Shown in pieces: positions 6,814-11,440 of a stretch of DNA of 11,440 bases (positions within the stretch are counted from its first letter, which is position 1; each line of letters opens with the position of its first letter). A program made the translations under genes and the position numbers. The stretch lies in NCBI GenBank assembly GCA_035340095.1, contig DAORGN010000163.1, positions 1 through 11,440 on the forward strand. The letters are read 5' to 3'. Origin of the DNA: JAEUKA01 sp035340095. GTDB taxonomy: Bacteria > Myxococcota_A > Polyangia > Palsa-1104 > JAEUJZ01. The notes below the pieces were generated by a model. That model had not been told where the DNA came from. It saw only the letters and a program-made list of their open reading frames with translations, and did no database searches.

Positions 6814-9186
6814 TTGGCCCTGACGGTGCGGCGACTGCTTGCACTGCTCGCGGTGCTGCTGCCGACGCTGGCACTTGCGACGAGCGGGCCTACAGACGGA
6901 CTCCCGCAACCGGGGGAATGTGCGCTGTGGGCAGGACAGGCGCGGCTTTTGGCGCGGCGTCTGCTGGAACGAGCCGTGCAGGCCGAAAAGCCCGAGCTTG
7001 CGCGCTTTTACATCGAGACGGCCTATCAGCTCTCGCCGGCTCCGCAGCTGCTTTACAACCTGGGGCTGCTGTCGCTGCGCAGCGGCCAATCCGTCGAAGC
7101 TGCCGATCTGCTTTTGCGCTATGCCGACCTGATGGGGCCAAAGCTTCCCGGCGAACACAAGAGCGCCGTCAGTGAAGCCGAGCGATCCATCGCGCCAGCG
7201 CACTTTCCACTTCGACTGGCTACCAGCGACGGTGCATTTGTTTTTGTCGACGATCGCTTGGTCGGACAAGCGCCGCTCAAGACCCCGCTGCGGCTGTCGT
7301 TTGCGCTGCACCGTCTGCGCATCGAGCTTGGCTATCGGCAAATCGAAACCAAAATAAGCGAACCACCACCGCGCGAAGGCTCCGACGAAATACCGACACT
7401 GACGCTGCGGCTGCCGCAAGCCCTGGTGGTGCTGGCCCCTGAGCTTGGCGCCGCGCAGCAGAAACGACTGACGGCGGTGCTCAGCGATCAGGGTTTTTCG
7501 CTTGTGCCGTCGCGCGATCGCGACCTTTTGCTCCAGCAAGTCCCCGATCGCACCGGCTGTTTGACCCAGACCGGCTGTCAGCTTTGGATCGGCGAACAGC
7601 TCGATGTCGAACAAATCTTGGTGGTGCGCAGCCTCGATTTTCTCGGCGATGGGTCTTCGCCCAAACACAGCTCGCGGCTGTCGATGGAAGTCTTGACGGT
7701 GCCGCAAGGATCGCCGCGGTTCCGTCGCCAAACGCTGTGCCCCGACTGTAGTCCGACTCGCATCGAACCGTATCTGCAAGCGCTGTTGCGGACTTTGCGT
7801 CGCGAACTGCCCGATCTGATCGGTGAAAGCGCGCAGCCTGGCGACGAACCAGCACCGATTGGCTTTGGCGAAACACCGGGGCGGCTTTCGCCGTGTGCGC
7901 TGGCGCGCGGAACAGCCCGACGGCTGGCGCGAAAGCTGCTCGTCGATGCCAGCCAGCTCGGGAACGCAAGTGAAGCGCGGGGGCGGCTGGAAACGGCGTA
8001 TCAGCTCTCGCCGTCGCCGCTGCTGCTTTACAATCTGGGGCTTTTGTATCGTCGGCAAGGCCAGCCTGTCGTCGCGGCTGATCTGCTCGCCAGGTTTTTG
8101 GCGACCGCCGACACCGAACTGACCAGCGAGCGGCGCAGCAAAGCCGAAAGCGCGATGGCCGAACTGACCGGACCGTCGGCACAGCTCGATCTGCGCGGCC
8201 CCGCGTCGGCTCAGGTCACAGTCGATGGACGGCTGCATGGCGCAATGCCGCTGCAAACGCCGATTCTGCTTGCGCCGGGTTCCCATGTCATCGTCGTCGA
8301 AAGCGGCTATCGCACAGCCCAGCAAGAGCTGACGGTCCAAGCGATGGAAAACCGCACCCTGACGATGAATCTGCCCGAAGCGACGCTGATTTTGCCAGAC
8401 GAGCAAGCGACGAGCCGCACACCCACGTTGTCAGCGGTGGCCAGACGAACCGCTGAAGAAAATGGCCGCATCGTCATTCCCGACAAAGATCGCGAGCTGT
8501 TTTTGCAAAGCGCGCCCGAATACGCCGGCTGCGCCGCGAGTCTTTTGTGCATGCGGCGCGTCGGCAAAATGCTCGGAGCACAGAGCGTGATAGGTCTTCT
8601 TCGGACACCGCGCGGCGACTTTGCGGCCAGGCTGCTCGACGTGGGCGACAGTGCAATGGCGAGCGCGCAGAGCAGCGAGTGCCGAAGCTGCGACAGCGAT
8701 GAAAAATCGATCCGCCATGTGGTGCACAAGCTGCTGTCTCGCCAGCACGGCGGACGCGGCGAGCCGCTGCTGGATAGCAAACCGCAGGCGACGCTGTGGC
8801 TCGACGGTTTTCCCATTGGCAGCCCGCCGCAGAAACTGCGACTCATCGAAGGCACGTATCAGCTGGAAGCGCGGCTGTCACCGTCGCAGCGCCTGTCGAC
8901 GATTCTGCGCATCCCCATCGACACCCACCTGACGCTGGGCTTTGTCGATCCGCCCACCCTGCGCAGTCGCAAGACGCTTGCGATCGGCGCAACCCTGCTG
9001 GCGGTGGGGACAGCCCTTGTCGCGACGGGCATCGGTGTCACATCCGACGCGGGACGACGACCACCACCAGAACACAACGAGGATGCCAAAATGCCCCCCG
9101 GTTTCATTGCCGGACCGCTTTTGCTTGTGGGGGGCGCAGCCTCGACGGTGGCCGGCGGTCTGGTTTTAGGTCTTCGCAGTCGTTGA
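6814..9186 (+). CDS. Large exported PEGA protein with tandem internal duplication
   Basis: The product has 790 residues from the TTG at 6814; the true start may be CTG 6820 or GTG 6826. After a signal peptide ending near L-A-L-A (about 22), one module occurs twice at an offset of about 325 residues (C36 matches C361; A-Y-Q-L-S-P at 70 and 395). Each module has a TPR-like helical pair with L-L-Y-N-L-G-L-L, a PEGA domain (about 131-190 and 456-515; V-x-V-D-x-R-L-x-G ... G-Y-R), and an alpha/beta region with a C-x5-C pair (249/255 and 573/579) followed by a C-x2-C pair (309/312 and 623/626). A third PEGA copy (about 656-715) and two membrane helices (about 720-743 and 763-787) finish the protein. 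The C-x5-C plus I/V-G-x-x-L segment recalls CsgG/TolB-like domains in other delta-group PEGA proteins, but that is a memory-based guess. PEGA domains bind protein or cell-wall ligands outside the membrane. It is probably an envelope scaffold or sensor. Confidence 0.85.
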   Translation: MALTVRRLLALLAVLLPTLALATSGPTDGLPQPGECALWAGQARLLARRLLERAVQAEKPELARFYIETAYQLSPAPQLLYNLGLLSLRSGQSVEAADLLLRYADLMGPKLPGEHKSAVSEAERSIAPAHFPLRLATSDGAFVFVDDRLVGQAPLKTPLRLSFALHRLRIELGYRQIETKISEPPPREGSDEIPTLTLRLPQALVVLAPELGAAQQKRLTAVLSDQGFSLVPSRDRDLLLQQVPDRTGCLTQTGCQLWIGEQLDVEQILVVRSLDFLGDGSSPKHSSRLSMEVLTVPQGSPRFRRQTLCPDCSPTRIEPYLQALLRTLRRELPDLIGESAQPGDEPAPIGFGETPGRLSPCALARGTARRLARKLLVDASQLGNASEARGRLETAYQLSPSPLLLYNLGLLYRRQGQPVVAADLLARFLATADTELTSERRSKAESAMAELTGPSAQLDLRGPASAQVTVDGRLHGAMPLQTPILLAPGSHVIVVESGYRTAQQELTVQAMENRTLTMNLPEATLILPDEQATSRTPTLSAVARRTAEENGRIVIPDKDRELFLQSAPEYAGCAASLLCMRRVGKMLGAQSVIGLLRTPRGDFAARLLDVGDSAMASAQSSECRSCDSDEKSIRHVVHKLLSRQHGGRGEPLLDSKPQATLWLDGFPIGSPPQKLRLIEGTYQLEARLSPSQRLSTILRIPIDTHLTLGFVDPPTLRSRKTLAIGATLLAVGTALVATGIGVTSDAGRRPPPEHNEDAKMPPGFIAGPLLLVGGAASTVAGGLVLGLRSR

Positions 9187-9205
9187 AAGCCGAGCCCCGC
9201 TGCGT

Positions 9206-9228
9206 GTAGCGTTTCGCTGCCTTCTTTT
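9206..9228 (+). terminator. Weak candidate intrinsic terminator
   Basis: GTAGCG-TTT-CGCTGC forms a six-pair stem (one G-U pair) with a three-base loop, followed by CTTCTTTT. It sits in the 73-bp gap between the PEGA gene and the next gene. The stem is short and the T tract interrupted, so read-through is likely. Confidence 0.3.
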
Positions 9229-9245
9229 GCCTCTTCACCTTTACG

Positions 9246-9251
9246 AAGGAG
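9246..9251 (+). promoter_or_regulatory. Ribosome binding site that fixes the start at 9260
   Basis: AAGGAG lies eight bases before the ATG at 9260. This is the best-placed Shine-Dalgarno in the window and rules out the earlier in-frame codon at 9227, which lies upstream of it. Confidence 0.75.
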
Positions 9252-9259
9252 ACATTTCG

Positions 9260-9850
9260 ATGACCCAGCTCGTCGGCAATTCCTTGCCTGCTTCCGTCCG
9301 TTCCGCTTCGCTGTCCCGTCGCCTGGCCCTGAGGGTTTTGGCGCTGTGTCTTTTGGTGCTGCCCGGCACGCTGCGGGCGGCGGCCAAACCCGAAGACATT
9401 CTGAAAGGCCAGCTCATCATCAGCGACTCGTCGTTTCCCCTCAAATGGACGTCGGCAGCCGAGTATGCAAGTCGGCTCAAAAAGCTTCACAAATCGTCGC
9501 TCTTTTACGATAAGAAGACCGGCAAATTGACCATTTACTACGCGGCTTTCTTCGCTCAGCCGGTCAATGACGTGCAGGTCAACTTTGTCATCTACGACAT
9601 CACAAACGGCGCAAACGCCAAGGCGAAAAAGGGCGCATGGGAAGCGTTCCTGGGCCGCAAGGGCGAGCGTGCGCTGTTTAACTCCGTCGAGCTCGACAAA
9701 GAGGACATCGAGATGAACAAGAAGTACCTGTTCGCCATCGAGTCCGGTCGTCAAATCATTGCCAAAGGCGAAATCACGCTGCGCGGCGAGCTGCCCAAGT
9801 ACTCGGGCAAGGTCGAGTTTTCCGAGGAAGATACGAAAAAGAAAGAGTGA
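9260..9850 (+). CDS. Secreted protein of unknown function
   Basis: The product has 196 residues. The start is set by the ribosome binding site at 9246-9251. A long basic N-region (S-L-S-R-R-L-A-L-R) and a Leu/Val core end near G-T-L-R-A-A-A (about 45), giving a signal peptide. The mature part is Lys/Glu rich and predicted beta, with the patterns Y-Y-A-A-F-F-A-Q-P-V-N-D-V-Q-V-N-F-V-I-Y-D-I-T and, later, L-D-K-E-D-I-E-M-N-K-K-Y-L-F-A-I-E-S, like a single immunoglobulin-style sandwich. The tail (about 180-196) is highly charged (E-E-D-T-K-K-K-E). I recall similar small secreted proteins in myxobacteria but cannot name a family. It has no cysteine in the mature part and no catalytic motif. The HEAT gene starts 12 bases later, so the two are probably co-expressed. 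A periplasmic partner for the HEAT or propeller protein is a guess from context only. Confidence 0.8.
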   Translation: MTQLVGNSLPASVRSASLSRRLALRVLALCLLVLPGTLRAAAKPEDILKGQLIISDSSFPLKWTSAAEYASRLKKLHKSSLFYDKKTGKLTIYYAAFFAQPVNDVQVNFVIYDITNGANAKAKKGAWEAFLGRKGERALFNSVELDKEDIEMNKKYLFAIESGRQIIAKGEITLRGELPKYSGKVEFSEEDTKKKE

Positions 9851-9862
9851 GAGGCTGCGAAC

Positions 9863-10834
9863 ATGACGAGCCCCAAAAAGGCGTGTGCAACCGTTCTTCT
9901 GTGTGGCGCAACGTGGCTTTTGCCTAGGCTTGGCTCGGCGGAGGACACCGCGCCCCCGAATCGGCCAGCGACGGCGGAAGCCGGAAGCACGCCGCTTGCA
10001 CCACCGCCCGTCGATGAAGCGACGCTCATCGCCAAGCTGCGCTCCACATCGGAAGCTGAAGCGGTCGCAGCCGCTCGCAAGCTCGTCGAAATCAAGACCC
10101 CGACCGTGCAAGCCGCGCTGTATGACGCGCTGGCGCTCGGTGTACCACCGAAAGTGGCAGCGGCGGCCCTGACGGCCCTGGCGGCGCAGCGCTCCGCCGA
10201 ATCGCTGCCGGTGCTGGAACTTTACACGCACCATCGCAATCCCGATCTGCGCAAGCGAGCGACGCAAGGACTGGCGGCGCTGGTGGTGGCTCCCGACGAA
10301 ACCGATGCGACCCCAAGGCCGCCGGTCGCGGGCAAAAAGCCGGTGAAAGTCGCAGCGAAAGCGCCGACGATTCCGCACGAAGAACTGGCGCCCAAAGTGG
10401 TACCGGCGCTCATCGCGGCACTTTCGGATGGCAGTGCCGAAGTGCGCGGCGTCGCGGCGGAAGCGCTCGGCAAGCGGCGGGAAAAATCGGCAGAGTCGGC
10501 GCTTATCAAGCTGCTGCTTCGCAAAGACTCGGCGGCCCCCGAAGCGCTCGGACAGATCGGCGGTCCGGACACGGCGCGCGCGCTTGGTGAAATGACTGGC
10601 ACGGTGCCCAATTACCTGATTACGCAGACGCTCGGCGCGCTGATTCGGCGGGCGGACTTTGGGCCAGAGCCGGTGCGCACCGAAGTGGTCAAGATGCTCG
10701 GCAAGATGCCAGGCGCAGAGCCAGTCGACATTCTGACTGACTACGTGAAAGCGACGGAAACCGACAAAGAAACGAAGGCGCGTCCGTCGCGTGCGGAAGC
10801 CCAGAAGATCATCGAGCAGAGGACCGCCAAATGA
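9863..10834 (+). CDS. Exported HEAT-repeat protein
   Basis: The product has 323 residues. The ATG at 9863 is preceded by GAGAGG (9849-9854), eight bases away and overlapping the previous stop. A signal peptide ends near L-G-S-A (about 26) and is followed by a Pro/Thr-rich linker. Ala/Leu-rich helical pairs typical of HEAT repeats lie at about 50-145 (for example A-A-R-K-L-V-E-I, A-A-L-T-A-L-A-A-Q, R-K-R-A-T-Q-G-L) and about 177-265 (V-R-G-V-A-A-E-A-L-G-K-R-R, A-P-E-A-L-G-Q-I-G-G). A Lys/Pro/Ala linker of about 30 residues separates the two blocks. HEAT arrays bind other proteins, so this is a likely periplasmic scaffold. No lyase residues of the PBS/CpcE type are evident. Its stop overlaps the start of the next gene in an ATGA, which implies paired production with the propeller lipoprotein. 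Confidence 0.85.
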   Translation: MTSPKKACATVLLCGATWLLPRLGSAEDTAPPNRPATAEAGSTPLAPPPVDEATLIAKLRSTSEAEAVAAARKLVEIKTPTVQAALYDALALGVPPKVAAAALTALAAQRSAESLPVLELYTHHRNPDLRKRATQGLAALVVAPDETDATPRPPVAGKKPVKVAAKAPTIPHEELAPKVVPALIAALSDGSAEVRGVAAEALGKRREKSAESALIKLLLRKDSAAPEALGQIGGPDTARALGEMTGTVPNYLITQTLGALIRRADFGPEPVRTEVVKMLGKMPGAEPVDILTDYVKATETDKETKARPSRAEAQKIIEQRTAK

Positions 10835-11440
10835 CCACAAAACGCATCATCGTTGGCTCGCTGACTCTTTTCGCGTGTGCGCAGCTTGCGGGCTGTGCGG
10901 AAGCGGCGTTTTCGCTGCACACCCAAGACAACGACCTGCAGACGCTGAAGCCCGCGGTCGAGAGGATCAAAGCGACCCAAGCGGCAGCGAAGCCACTGTC
11001 GGGAAGTGGGCATCAGACGGTGTTTGTCGCCGTTGGACCCGAGCGCAAGTTCGGTCAAAGAGACGAGTCGAGCCAAGTCGAGACCTCGCTTGTCGCCTAT
11101 GACCTGACCGACCGCAAAGAGCTGTTTTCTGTCCCATCGGACATCCGCTCGCGCTTTGTCGTAAGCCAAGGCGTGGTGATGTACCGAGAGGGGGCAAACG
11201 ACCTGGTGCTGCGCGACGCCCAAAATGGCAGCGTGCGCGCCAAAGTCCAGCTCGAGCCGGGGGAAACGCTGGCGGGTCTGGCTTCTGACGAACATCAGCT
11301 CTATTACGTGACGCGGGCCAAAGTTGGCGGCGAAAACAAGAGCTTCCTGACGGCGATCCTGCCAAGCGGAGTGCGCGCGTGGCGACTGCCGGGTCAAGGT
11401 TCGATGGGCTCGCCAGCGGCTTGGGGCGGAATGCTCGCGG
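10831..11440 (+). CDS. Beta-propeller (PQQ/BamB-like) lipoprotein, 3' end beyond the window
   Basis: The frame is open from the ATG at 10831 to the window end (203 codons seen). The ATG overlaps the HEAT stop as ATGA (10831-10834), and AGAGGA (10818-10823) lies seven bases upstream. A lipoprotein signal ends in L-A-G-C (Cys 22). After a helical stretch (about 35-55), repeated beta strands follow the pattern of PQQ-type propeller blades: V-F-V-A-V-G ... L-V-A-Y-D-L-T-D-R-K-E-L-F-S-V, then V-V-M-Y-R-E-G ... L-V-L-R-D-A-Q-N-G, then L-Y-Y-V-T-R-A. The first two have the D-x-x-(N/D)-x-(K/R) turn of the family; the third lies too near the end to judge. The best-known member, BamB, is an outer-membrane assembly lipoprotein, but this protein need not do the same job. 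The exact blade count and function depend on the missing C-terminal part. Confidence 0.8.
   Translation, partial: MTTKRIIVGSLTLFACAQLAGCAEAAFSLHTQDNDLQTLKPAVERIKATQAAAKPLSGSGHQTVFVAVGPERKFGQRDESSQVETSLVAYDLTDRKELFSVPSDIRSRFVVSQGVVMYREGANDLVLRDAQNGSVRAKVQLEPGETLAGLASDEHQLYYVTRAKVGGENKSFLTAILPSGVRAWRLPGQGSMGSPAAWGGMLA

Noticed and set aside
6466..8406. A 646-codon open frame on the minus strand
   Set aside because: It lies antisense to the PEGA gene and the 3' part of the putative lipoprotein gene, is rich in Arg/Gln/His, has no domain pattern, and arises from the third-position GC bias of the + strand genes.
9104..10840. A 578-codon open frame on the minus strand
   Set aside because: It is antisense to three well-supported + strand genes with signal peptides and ribosome binding sites; its composition (Arg/Phe/Gly/His) is typical of a shadow frame.

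Overview
The window looks like chromosome from a GC-rich, predatory-type deltaproteobacterial lineage, most likely Myxococcota. This is inferred from gene content, not from a marker gene. The signs are a Hanks-type Ser/Thr kinase with a membrane helix and a PEGA domain beside a TPR protein that ends in a Trp-Phe-Trp helix, an FG-GAP lipoprotein, a PEGA/TPR protein, HEAT and beta-propeller proteins, and almost every product exported. All convincing genes run on the + strand. Coding GC is roughly 60% or a little higher.

Layout: (1) Positions 1-272 are a block of about 46% GC (hand count) with no recognisable gene. It is joined directly to the catalytic loop of a kinase whose N-lobe is absent. 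(2) 273-3798 holds the 5'-truncated kinase/PEGA gene, a TPR protein that overlaps it by 23 bp, and an FG-GAP/IPT lipoprotein. (3) A 121-bp gap at 3799-3919 carries an AT-rich promoter-like stretch (two CTTATATAA copies 19 bp apart, the second containing TATAAT) and two small hairpins. (4) 3920-9186 holds three tightly packed genes: a deacetylase-like exported protein, a twin-arginine-type putative lipoprotein, and a large PEGA protein built from a tandem duplication. (5) After a 73-bp gap with a weak terminator candidate, 9260-11440 holds a secreted protein of unknown family, a HEAT-repeat secreted protein and a beta-propeller lipoprotein that runs off the window. The last two are joined by an ATGA stop/start overlap.

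Taken together this looks like two or three co-directional units building periplasmic or outer-membrane protein-protein and carbohydrate-binding modules, with a (now broken) membrane kinase at the head. No catalytic pathway can be assigned with confidence. No tRNA, rRNA, CRISPR array, transposase or attachment site was seen. The points most worth a second look are the kinase junction, the 325-residue internal duplication with matching cysteine pairs, and the promoter/leader at 3827-3893.
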